Shown here one piece after another: positions 1 through 5,615 of a DNA stretch of 11,273 nucleotides. Source of the stretch: an uncultured Collinsella sp. (GTDB lineage: Bacteria > Actinomycetota > Coriobacteriia > Coriobacteriales > Coriobacteriaceae). The notes below the pieces were generated by a model, which saw nothing but the letters and a program-made list of their open reading frames with translations, did no database searches and had not been told where the DNA came from. Position 1 is the stretch's first letter, and the number at the start of each line of letters is the position of its first letter. The position numbers were made by a program, and so were the translations under genes. Location: positions 1 through 11,273 of the forward strand of contig CAAENI010000016.1 of the NCBI GenBank assembly GCA_900757285.1, written 5' to 3'.

Positions 1-84
1 AGAGGCTCCTTATGGCTGCTTCCTTCCGGACCTGACCAGATTCGGAACATGTCGTCATCCGAACCCATCGAACGCGCTAGGCGC
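1..84 (-). ncRNA. ffs: Bacterial small SRP RNA (4.5S type), 3' end cut by window edge
   Basis: This is the RNA of the signal recognition particle, which binds Ffh and targets nascent membrane and secreted proteins to the translocon. Read on the minus strand, positions about 39-15 hold the near-universal SRP domain IV signature: GGTCAGGTCC, the GGAA tetraloop, then GGAAGCAGCC with the asymmetric internal loop that binds the Ffh M domain. The 5' end is placed near 84 from the promoter at 92-120. The 3' end probably lies a few bases beyond position 1. The length fits the short bacterial form without an Alu domain. It lies downstream of tadA on the same strand, a common arrangement in Gram-positive bacteria where dnaX usually follows. 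Confidence 0.93.
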
Positions 85-91
85 TCGGTAT

Positions 92-120
92 ATCTTACCC
101 GCTCCCGCCCGATGGGGCAA
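92..120 (-). promoter_or_regulatory. Promoter of ffs
   Basis: Read on the minus strand, TTGCCC (120-115) is followed after exactly 17 nt by TAAGAT (97-92). This is a good housekeeping-sigma match with optimal spacing. It predicts a transcript start near 85-84, which agrees with the expected 5' end of the SRP RNA. Confidence 0.7.
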
Positions 121-128
121 GACAGCTA

Positions 129-212
129 ATTTGGGACGGGGCTTTTTTGACTACTTTTTGACTGGTGGGGCATCAGGGTGGCGAAAGTAGTCAAGGAGGC
201 CCCGTCCTAAAT
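129..212. repeat. Palindromic intergenic element 1 (29-bp arms)
   Basis: The arm at 129-157 is the inverse complement of 184-212, with a 26-nt loop. Twenty-five of 29 positions are Watson-Crick. The four exceptions (133/208, 143/198, 145/196, 146/195) are all G-U pairs if the plus strand is transcribed, so a plus-strand RNA would pair over all 29 positions. It starts 9 bp upstream of the ffs -35 box. No coding sequence is evident. It could be a non-autonomous mobile palindrome, a REP-like element or a structured RNA. I do not recognise a named family. Confidence 0.75.
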
Positions 213-230
213 AGACTGATCTGGTGCTGT

Positions 231-390
231 GCCACGAAAAGGGCCCATCTACTACGTTTAGGTCGCAGGGGTCGACCATAGCCGACTTTTTCGAAAATCG
301 GCAAGCTTTCTACCTGCGGTTTTGTTTTTGCAAATTCCGGGATGGTCGAGGGTGGCCGGCTTAACGTAGTAGATGGTCGCATTTCGTGGC
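231..390. repeat. Palindromic intergenic element 2 (160 nt, nested stems)
   Basis: The outer arms 231-260 and 361-390 are inverted copies with 26 of 30 positions matching. A second stem, 272-279 with 342-349, is perfect over 8 bp. The interior contains a separate small hairpin at 281-302 whose loop is TTCG, flanked by A/T runs. The whole is an extended cruciform-like unit with no credible gene. The arm structure resembles a small non-autonomous (MITE-like) element, but I see no clear target-site duplication. Confidence 0.7.
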
Positions 391-441
391 AAACGGTCCG
401 ACCCAAGACCCAAGGCAGCCAACCTCGAATGGCCATTCTCA

Positions 442-510
442 AAGTTGCGGTGGAATACGGACTGAATTGGCCCCTTAAAGGCAAAAACACTCCGTATTCC
501 ACCGCAACTT
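442..510. repeat. Palindromic intergenic element 3 (20-bp perfect arms)
   Basis: Positions 442-461 and 491-510 are perfect inverse complements over 20 bp, with a 29-nt spacer. Further pairing continues inward (463-464 with 488-489, 467-468 with 484-485, 470-472 with 480-482), leaving a small A/T-rich loop. It sits 15 bp beyond the stop codon of the tadA fusion gene. On the minus strand it is not followed by a T tract, so it is not a standard intrinsic terminator, although it may still block or protect the 3' end of that transcript. Confidence 0.75.
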
Positions 511-525
511 ATAGGGAGATAGGCC

Positions 526-2307
526 TTAGAGGCGAGCGAGGTCATAGGCTTGTGCGGCTGACTCGCCGGCGCAGATAAGGTTGGCTGTGGCTTCTTGCGG
601 ATCGAGTGCCCGCTCCAGGTCCATGGGCTTGCGACAGATCGGCAGTACAAGGTCGATGCCCTGCTCGTACACCGCATCCAGGTTGTCGGCGCGACCGCCC
701 ACGACAGCGGCCACCGGCTTGCCATATCGCTTGGCACGGCGGGCCACGCCCACCGGCGCCTTACCGGCGGCGGACTGCTCGTCCATATTGCCCTCGCCCG
801 TTATGACCAGGTCGACATCGCGCACATGTTCGTCAAACCCCACGAGATCGAGCACCGTCTCCACGCCCGAGCGTAGCTCTGCACCGAGTGCTAGCAGCGC
901 GGCGCCCAGACCGCCAGCAGCACCGGCGCCGGGCACGCCGAGCACCGAGCCAAACGTCCGCGCGCCCTCGGGCACGCGCAGCAATCCCCGAGCCCGAGCC
1001 TCGGCAATCGCCGTATCGAGCAGGCGACCGTAGCCGACCATCCAGCCGTCGTACCCGCCCAGTGTTTCGACATCGTCTGTCGGCAGGCCCTTTTGCCCGC
1101 CAAACACCGCAAGTGCCCCGCGACGTCCCACGAGCGGATTCTCGACATCGGAAAGCACCACGACACGCGCGCCATTCAGTGCCCGAAGCGCCGGTGCCAA
1201 ATCGATACTCGCCACGTGTTCAAGGCCCGCGAGCCCCGGCGCGATATTGCAGCCACACTTATCGACCAGGCGGGCGCCAAGCGCCTGCAGCATACCGGCG
1301 CCACCATCGTTGGTGGCACTGCCGCCCAGACCAATATAGAGTGTCTTTGCGCCCGCGCGAACCGCGCGAAGCATGAGCTCGCCCACGCCATAGGTTGTGG
1401 CCGCCAACGCCGCCGACTCCGTGCAAGGCGAGTACCCGATGCCCGCGGCTTCGGCCATCTCAATGACAGCCGACTCGTGCTCGCCGTCCACCAGCATCCG
1501 GGCAGCCACGCGCTTGCCCAAGGGACCTGCCGCCTCGCAGGTCACAATCTCACCGCCGCACGCGGCAACGGCATCGAGCGTTCCCTCGCCGCCATCTGCC
1601 AGCGGCAACGTGGCCACTTGGGCATCGGGCCAAACGCGGCGTACACCTTCGGCAACCACCACCTCCGCCTGCGCACTCGAAACGCTGCCCTTAAAGGAGT
1701 CGATCGCCAACAGCACACGGCGGGGCCGGCGACGCGCGGCACCAAAATCGACCGCCTCAACGACGATATCTTCGGCACACGCGAGCGCCTCAGCATGAGC
1801 GGCATGCGCCTCAAGATCGGCCCCACAACCGCAGCCAGCACCATCGGTGCCACGCAGCCCACTAAAATAGCTGCTCAACACCTCACGACACTCGTCTGCC
1901 AGCACGCCGGCGGTCACATTAAACCGATGATTCAGGCGCGAGTCGGCATTCAAATCGTATAGGGATCCCAACGCGCCCGCCTTGGCGTCGCTCGCGCCGT
2001 ACACGCAGCGCCCCACGCGCGCGTTAACCATAAGCCCCGCGCACATGCAACAGGGCTCGAGCGTCACGTAGACCGTACAATCGGAAAGGCGCCAACGACC
2101 GAGCGACTGCGCGGCGGCGCATAGGGCCGCAAACTCGGCATGCGCCGAAGGGTCCTGGTCGAGCTCGCGACGATTATGCGCCCTCGCGACGATCTCGCCG
2201 TCGCGCACCACTACGGCTCCGATGGGAACCTCGCCCACCGCCGCGGCGGCTCGCGCCTCCGCCAACGCCTCGCGCATGAACTTCTCATCGATTCCGGTGC
2301 TCGTCAT
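526..2307 (-). CDS. tadA: TadA-glycerate kinase fusion protein (593 aa)
   Basis: Residues 1 to about 153 form a tRNA-specific adenosine deaminase, which makes inosine at the wobble position of tRNA-Arg(ACG). Zinc and catalytic residues are visible: H56 and E58 in the HAE motif, and C86 and C89 in EPCCMC. A linker at about 154-196, rich in Ala, His and Cys, leads without a stop into a complete glycerate kinase of the GlxK family, which phosphorylates D-glycerate. Its marks are DSFKGS (203-208), LADGGEGT (236-243), GLGGSATNDGGAGML (326-340) and ITGEGNMDEQSAAGK (502-516). The kinase part, about 397 aa, is full length. The ATG at 2307 is chosen because GGGGAGG lies just upstream; an earlier in-frame start at 2358 would reach the base before the divergent tRNA gene. 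No ribosome site precedes the kinase part, so a single polypeptide is likely. Each domain assignment is firm. That the fusion works as a bifunctional protein is inference. Confidence 0.9.
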   Translation of the reverse strand: MTSTGIDEKFMREALAEARAAAAVGEVPIGAVVVRDGEIVARAHNRRELDQDPSAHAEFAALCAAAQSLGRWRLSDCTVYVTLEPCCMCAGLMVNARVGRCVYGASDAKAGALGSLYDLNADSRLNHRFNVTAGVLADECREVLSSYFSGLRGTDGAGCGCGADLEAHAAHAEALACAEDIVVEAVDFGAARRRPRRVLLAIDSFKGSVSSAQAEVVVAEGVRRVWPDAQVATLPLADGGEGTLDAVAACGGEIVTCEAAGPLGKRVAARMLVDGEHESAVIEMAEAAGIGYSPCTESAALAATTYGVGELMLRAVRAGAKTLYIGLGGSATNDGGAGMLQALGARLVDKCGCNIAPGLAGLEHVASIDLAPALRALNGARVVVLSDVENPLVGRRGALAVFGGQKGLPTDDVETLGGYDGWMVGYGRLLDTAIAEARARGLLRVPEGARTFGSVLGVPGAGAAGGLGAALLALGAELRSGVETVLDLVGFDEHVRDVDLVITGEGNMDEQSAAGKAPVGVARRAKRYGKPVAAVVGGRADNLDAVYEQGIDLVLPICRKPMDLERALDPQEATANLICAGESAAQAYDLARL

Positions 2308-2320
2308 CGTTCGCCTCCCC

Positions 2321-2348
2321 TGTTGCAAATCCAAAACGATGCTATCAT
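2321..2348 (+). promoter_or_regulatory. Probable promoter of tRNA-Ser
   Basis: TATCAT at 2343-2348 is a 5/6 match to the -10 consensus and would start transcription about 4 nt before the mature tRNA. The -35 region (about 2321-2326) is poor; a better-looking TTGCAA at 2323-2328 is only 14 nt away. Only 51 bp separate the tRNA from the divergent tadA start, so control elements for both genes must share this space. Confidence 0.4.
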
Positions 2349-2358
2349 TACGACTCAC

Positions 2359-2448
2359 GGAGAGATGGCAGAGCGGTTGAATGCGGCGGTCTTGAAAACC
2401 GTTGAGCGCGAGAGCGTTCCGGGGGTTCGAATCCCCCTCTCTCCGCCA
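2359..2448 (+). tRNA. tRNA-Ser(UGA)
   Basis: The acceptor stem is GGAGAGA (2359-2365) paired with TCTCTCC (2438-2444), followed by discriminator G2445 and an encoded CCA (2446-2448). The T arm is GGGGG-TTCGAAT-CCCCC (2421-2437). The anticodon loop CTTGAAA (2391-2397) gives anticodon TGA (2393-2395), and the long variable arm is typical of a type II tRNA-Ser. It reads UCA and, depending on wobble modification, other UCN codons. A tRNA-Ser next to tadA and ffs is a recurring bacterial neighbourhood. Confidence 0.97.
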
Positions 2449-2451
2449 CTC

Positions 2452-3036
2452 TTAGTGACTCACCGGCGTCATAGTCCGCTCGAACAGCGCATCGACCACG
2501 TCGGCGATTTCGGATCGGCGCTCTAGTACGTGGCCCGATTCCCACCACATGGTAAAGAGCCGAATAATGCCGCCGGCGACAAACTCAGACGTTGTCTCGA
2601 GCGATACGGGCGCGAGCGCATCCTCGTCAAGCGCGCTCATCACGCGCCCGCGTATGGAGCGCGCGATGCGGTCGCAAATCATGCTGGTCAGCATACCCGA
2701 CATACTGCTCGCCAAAATGTTATCCATGAGCTGCTCATGCGCCAGAATCAGATCCATGGCATCAGCGAACACTTCGTGGCGAAGCGCTCGCACGTCCTCG
2801 GCGCCCTCCGCGCCATCCGCATCGGCTCGCTTTTGCGGTAGGCCCGACATGAGTTCATCGATATAGAAGGCAAAGTAATCGTTTTTGTCGCGGAAGTGCT
2901 TGTAGAACGTCGTCCGACGAATCATAGCGCGGTCGCACAGCATGGCAACCGTCACGTCCTCAAACCGATGCTCTTCGAGCAGCTCAGTAAAGGCCTCGAA
3001 CAGGGCCCGATAGGTTTTCTTGATGCGAAGGTCCAT
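2452..3036 (-). CDS. TetR-family transcriptional regulator (194 aa)
   Basis: The N-terminal domain is a TetR-type DNA-binding fold: a first helix at about 4-22, then a helix-turn-helix at about 27-47 ending in RRTTFYKHFRDKNDYF, the usual recognition helix and following Phe/Tyr-rich stretch. The remaining helical residues (about 60-194) form the ligand-binding and dimerisation domain, whose effector cannot be read from sequence. The length is typical of the family. The ATG at 3036 is chosen for its GAGGAGGG ribosome site 8 nt upstream; the frame stays open to 3309 but that part would overlap lemA. The gene is divergent from lemA over 211 bp, so self-regulation and control of lemA are plausible but unproven. 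Its stop codon lies 3 bp from the 3' end of the convergent tRNA-Ser. Confidence 0.85.
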   Translation of the reverse strand: MDLRIKKTYRALFEAFTELLEEHRFEDVTVAMLCDRAMIRRTTFYKHFRDKNDYFAFYIDELMSGLPQKRADADGAEGAEDVRALRHEVFADAMDLILAHEQLMDNILASSMSGMLTSMICDRIARSIRGRVMSALDEDALAPVSLETTSEFVAGGIIRLFTMWWESGHVLERRSEIADVVDALFERTMTPVSH

Positions 3037-3060
3037 ACGTATCGCCCTCCTCAAGGAAAA

Positions 3061-3134
3061 GACAGCGCTCACTAATCTGTCGCATATCTTACACCTGTAT
3101 CGCCCACCCTTGGCGAATGGCCCCACCTTGGTGG
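3061..3134. promoter_or_regulatory. tetR promoter and candidate operators in the tetR-lemA intergenic region
   Basis: On the minus strand a -10-like TAAGAT (3091-3086) could drive tetR; no good -35 box is seen. Three short inverted repeats cluster here: GACAG/CTGTC (3061-3081, 11-nt spacer), CGCC/GGCG (3101-3115) and CCACC-TT-GGTGG (3123-3134). The last two share a CCACC(C)TTGG core. Such symmetric sites are the kind bound by TetR dimers, but the assignment is inference. Confidence 0.35.
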
Positions 3135-3180
3135 AAACATAACGCTTACCGGAAAGCTCGGTATCGCCAAAGGTTGCGGG

Positions 3181-3186
3181 TATACT
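3181..3186 (+). promoter_or_regulatory. Candidate -10 element of lemA
   Basis: TATACT is a 5/6 match to the -10 consensus and lies 61 bp before the lemA start codon. The -35 region around 3158-3163 is weak, which would be consistent with a regulated promoter. Confidence 0.45.
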
Positions 3187-3247
3187 AGTAGCGTTACACC
3201 AACGGCAGCCGGCGGAAAACGCCGCGGCCATTCGAAACGGAGACACC

Positions 3248-3799
3248 ATGATTCCCGTCATCATCGGTATCGTTGTTGTCGTTGTGATTGTCTGCGCCAT
3301 CGCTGGCATCTACAACAACATGGTCACCAAGCGCAATCGCATTGATAACGCCTGGCAGAACATCGACACGCAGCTGCAGCGCCGCAACGACCTGATCCCT
3401 AACCTAGTCGAGACCGTCAAGGGCTACGCTAAACACGAGCAGGACACGCTTGCCGCCGTGGTCAACGCGCGCAACGCCGCTGTGAGCGCCACCACGCCCG
3501 AAGCCAAGATGGAAGCCGACAACGTGCTGACCGGCGCCCTGCGCCAGCTCTTCGCCGTGGCCGAGGCTTACCCCGATCTTAAGGCGAACACCAACTTTAC
3601 GCAGCTCCAAGCCACGCTCGAAGACACCGAGAACAAGGTGAGCTACGCGCGCCAGAGCTACAACGACTGCGTGCTTAGCTACAACAACGCCATCCAGACG
3701 TTCCCTGCCGTTATCTTTGCCGGCATCTTCCAGTTTAAGGAGCGCCAGGGCTTTGAGGCAGCCGAGGCCGCCCGCCAGGCACCGACCGTCAAGTTCTAA
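3248..3799 (+). CDS. lemA: LemA-family membrane-anchored protein (183 aa)
   Basis: A hydrophobic segment at residues 3-21 forms a single N-terminal membrane anchor, expected to leave the rest outside the cytoplasm. It is followed by the family hallmark RIDNAWQNIDTQLQRRNDL (31-49) and IPNLVETVKGYAKHE (50-64), then a mainly helical body ending near PAVIFAGIFQF. LemA proteins are widespread but their molecular role is poorly defined. A GGAGA ribosome site precedes the ATG at 3248, and the length is normal. In many genomes lemA is paired with a TPM-domain (YgcG-like) or HtpX gene. Here it is alone, with its own terminator, and divergent from a TetR regulator. Confidence 0.93.
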   Translation: MIPVIIGIVVVVVIVCAIAGIYNNMVTKRNRIDNAWQNIDTQLQRRNDLIPNLVETVKGYAKHEQDTLAAVVNARNAAVSATTPEAKMEADNVLTGALRQLFAVAEAYPDLKANTNFTQLQATLEDTENKVSYARQSYNDCVLSYNNAIQTFPAVIFAGIFQFKERQGFEAAEAARQAPTVKF

Positions 3800-3835
3800 C
3801 AAGTTGGCAACGCATCCTGAATCGGCTATATGCAT

Positions 3836-3881
3836 AAACCGCTCCGTCGAATGCATACTTCGACGGAGCAGTTTCCTTTTT
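3836..3881 (+). terminator. Intrinsic terminator of lemA
   Basis: Arms 3836-3851 and 3859-3874 pair at 15 of 16 positions around a 7-nt loop, and a T-rich run (3872-3881, interrupted by CC) follows. It lies 37 bp after the lemA stop codon. Confidence 0.88.
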
Positions 3882-3900
3882 CGCGTAGGTCCCCCTCTAA

Positions 3901-4111
3901 GCGCCGTGCATTTTTGGGAGTATTCAACATAACCAAGAGCATCGGGCGCCATGACGAAGGCCAAAGACCGCGAATATCCCTGCAAATCAAGTGCTGTCGG
4001 CCCATAACCCCGCCTATTATTCGCGAAAAGCATCGACGAGCACGGATTTTTGCCCGAACGTCGGTATGCAGGGGCCTTCGATTGCAGAATACTCGCAAAA
4101 ATGCACGTCGC
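3901..4111. repeat. 211-nt extended imperfect hairpin, unknown nature
   Basis: The outer arms 3901-3925 and 4087-4111 are inverted copies with 23 of 25 positions matching. Further inward, 3955-3962 pairs with 4073-4080 (8 bp perfect), 3978-3984 with 4067-4073 (7 bp, sharing one G), and 3991-3999 with 4034-4043 (9 bp, one bulged base). All stems are nested, so the element folds as one long bulged stem. No gene is convincing in the 260 bp between the lemA terminator and the next terminator. It may be a MITE-like element or a structured RNA; I recognise no named family. Confidence 0.7.
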
Positions 4112-4144
4112 CACCGCCCCCACATGGCACGAAGCAAAACAAAA

Positions 4145-4177
4145 GCGCGGCCTAAAAGGCCGCGCGCCATCTTTTTT
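4145..4177. terminator. Bidirectional terminator downstream of ilvE
   Basis: GCGCGGCCT (4145-4153) pairs perfectly with AGGCCGCGC (4157-4165) over an AAA loop. On the plus strand it is followed by six T (4172-4177). On the minus strand it is followed by TTTTGTTTTG (4144-4135). It would end ilvE transcripts from the right and any residual transcription from the left. Confidence 0.88.
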
Positions 4178-4274
4178 CAGATCTATTTTGCCCGTAACGG
4201 CAGCGCCGAGGTAACGCAGGCCCGAGGACGCGCCGGAAAGGAAGGTCGCCCTCGGCCCGGACAGCTAAGACAGC

Positions 4275-5327
4275 TTACGCGACGGTGTAAACCCAGTTGT
4301 GCTTATCCTCAACAGCACCAGACTGGATGCCCGTCAGGGTCTCGCGAAGTTTCTTCATCACGGGGCCGATCTCGGTGTAGCCAGCCGGGAAGGTCACAGT
4401 CTCGTCGGCACCGTAGACCTTGTTGTCGATCTCGCCGACCGGGGAGATAACGGCAGCGGTGCCGCACAGGCCGCACTCAACAAAGATGCCGGCCTTGACC
4501 TCGGCCCACTCGACGGGACGCTGGTCGACGGTCATGCCCAGGTCCTGAGCAACCTGAACGAGCGAACGGCGGGTGATGGAGGGCAGGATGGAGTCGGTGT
4601 GCGACTGCGGAACGACGAGGGTGCCATCCTCCTTCACGAACAGGACGTTAGCGCCACCGGTCTCCTCGACATAGGTGCGGGACTCGGAGTCGAGATACAG
4701 GTTCTCGGCATAGCCCTCGCGGTGAGCCTCCATCGTGGGCTTCAGGGACATGGCGTAGTTGAGGCCGGCCTTGATGTTGCCGGTGCCGTGCGGTGCGGCG
4801 CGGTCGTACTCGGAAACGCGCAGCTTGACAGGCTTGAGGCCGCCCTTAAAGTACGGACCGACCGGGGTCACGAGAATACGGAACGTGTACTCAGGAGCGG
4901 GAGCCACGCCGATCACGTCACCAGAGCCGATCATAAACGGACGCACGTACAGGGTTGCACCGGAGCCGAAGGGCGGAACCCAGGCGGCGTTGGCAGAAAC
5001 GACCTGCTTGACGGCCTCGACAAACTTGTCCTTGGGGAACGGGGGCATCTCGAGGCGCTGGGCAGAGTTATACATACGCTCAGCGTTCATGTCGGGACGG
5101 AAGCAGACGATGCTGCCGTCCTCGGCGGTGTAGGCCTTCAGGCCCTCAAAGACCTCCTGGCAGTAATGGAAGATGCCGCCGCACTCGGAAACATGCAGGG
5201 TGTGGTCGGTGGTCAGGCCGCCCTCGTCCCACTTGCCATCCTTCCAATGAGCCTCGTAGCTGTAATCGGTTTTCATGTAGCCAAAGCCGAGGCTACCCCA
5301 ATCGATATCCTTCTTCTCGACAGTCAT
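4275..5327 (-). CDS. ilvE: Branched-chain amino acid aminotransferase (350 aa)
   Basis: This PLP enzyme of fold type IV transfers the amino group between glutamate and the 2-oxo acids of Leu, Ile and Val. The Schiff-base lysine is K186 in GTGNIKAGLNYAMSL. Other family marks are HYCQEVFEGLKAY (54-66), LYVRPFMIGS (126-135) and VEETGGANVLFV (220-231). The length and layout fit the larger BCAT subgroup. The usual GGNYA after the lysine reads GLNYA here, a mild variation. The ATG at 5327 has AAGGAG 6 nt upstream; the frame is open to a GTG at 5477, but those 50 residues are Arg-rich and unlike the family. A leader of about 147 nt precedes the gene. Beyond the stop, a GC-rich hairpin (4222-4255) precedes the terminator at 4145-4177. 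Confidence 0.95.
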   Translation of the reverse strand: MTVEKKDIDWGSLGFGYMKTDYSYEAHWKDGKWDEGGLTTDHTLHVSECGGIFHYCQEVFEGLKAYTAEDGSIVCFRPDMNAERMYNSAQRLEMPPFPKDKFVEAVKQVVSANAAWVPPFGSGATLYVRPFMIGSGDVIGVAPAPEYTFRILVTPVGPYFKGGLKPVKLRVSEYDRAAPHGTGNIKAGLNYAMSLKPTMEAHREGYAENLYLDSESRTYVEETGGANVLFVKEDGTLVVPQSHTDSILPSITRRSLVQVAQDLGMTVDQRPVEWAEVKAGIFVECGLCGTAAVISPVGEIDNKVYGADETVTFPAGYTEIGPVMKKLRETLTGIQSGAVEDKHNWVYTVA

Positions 5328-5480
5328 ATGTCGCTCCTTACATACACAGTTGCATACTCGCGAACCCGCACGCAAAGGCCGAAGCCGACCGCGTCGCAAC
5401 GTCGCACGCCCGGAGCGTAGAGCCGGACGGGACACGCGAACGGCATCAAAGCCGATGGCACGTCGATTCGCATGCACGAG

Positions 5481-5486
5481 ATTGTA
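5481..5486 (-). promoter_or_regulatory. Candidate -10 element of ilvE
   Basis: On the minus strand TACAAT (5486-5481) is a 5/6 match. The -35 region (about 5504-5509) is weak. It predicts a transcript start near 5474 and an untranslated leader of about 147 nt. I looked for T-box landmarks (an AGGGTGG-type antiterminator bulge) in the leader and saw none. Confidence 0.5.
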
Positions 5487-5556
5487 CTCCCCGTACGCGT
5501 CTGATAAAACGCTTTTCTTTAACTAAGTAAAGTATTTTCATTTGACCGAAGCAGAA

Positions 5557-5586
5557 AGGCCCGCCACCGTAAAGGGTGACGGGCCT
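5557..5586 (-). terminator. Terminator downstream of the DedA-family gene
   Basis: The 12-nt arms 5575-5586 and 5557-5568 pair with one G-U wobble (minus strand) around a 6-nt loop, followed on the minus strand by TTCTGCTTC. The stem is strong but the T tract is short and interrupted. It begins 29 bp after the DedA stop codon. Confidence 0.7.
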
Positions 5587-5615
5587 CAACGGCACGGTTT
5601 GCGCGCTGGCTCGAG

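Noticed and set aside
342..578. Plus-strand open frame of 78 codons
   Set aside because: It runs through arms of palindromes 2 and 3 and ends antisense to the fusion gene; composition is Arg-rich and family-free.
258..737. Minus-strand open frame of 159 codons across the palindromes and the end of the kinase
   Set aside because: It covers inverted-repeat DNA and the 3' end of the fusion gene in another frame, has no ribosome site and no recognisable domain.
1093..1962. Plus-strand open frame of 289 codons antisense to the glycerate kinase
   Set aside because: It is a codon-bias shadow of the clearly conserved kinase on the opposite strand.
2308..2358. Longer start for the tadA fusion at 2358
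   Set aside because: It would run to the edge of the tRNA-Ser gene, and the ATG at 2307 has a much better ribosome site and matches TadA N-termini.
3037..3309. Longer TetR protein starting at 3309
   Set aside because: It would overlap the lemA start on the opposite strand; the TetR fold begins at the ATG at 3036, which has a strong ribosome site.
4299..5420. Plus-strand open frame of 373 codons antisense to ilvE
   Set aside because: ilvE on the opposite strand has full motif support; this frame has no credible domain or start.
5328..5477. T-box or known riboswitch in the ilvE leader
   Set aside because: No T-box antiterminator landmark or other riboswitch core could be found by eye; the leader has only short GC-rich hairpins.
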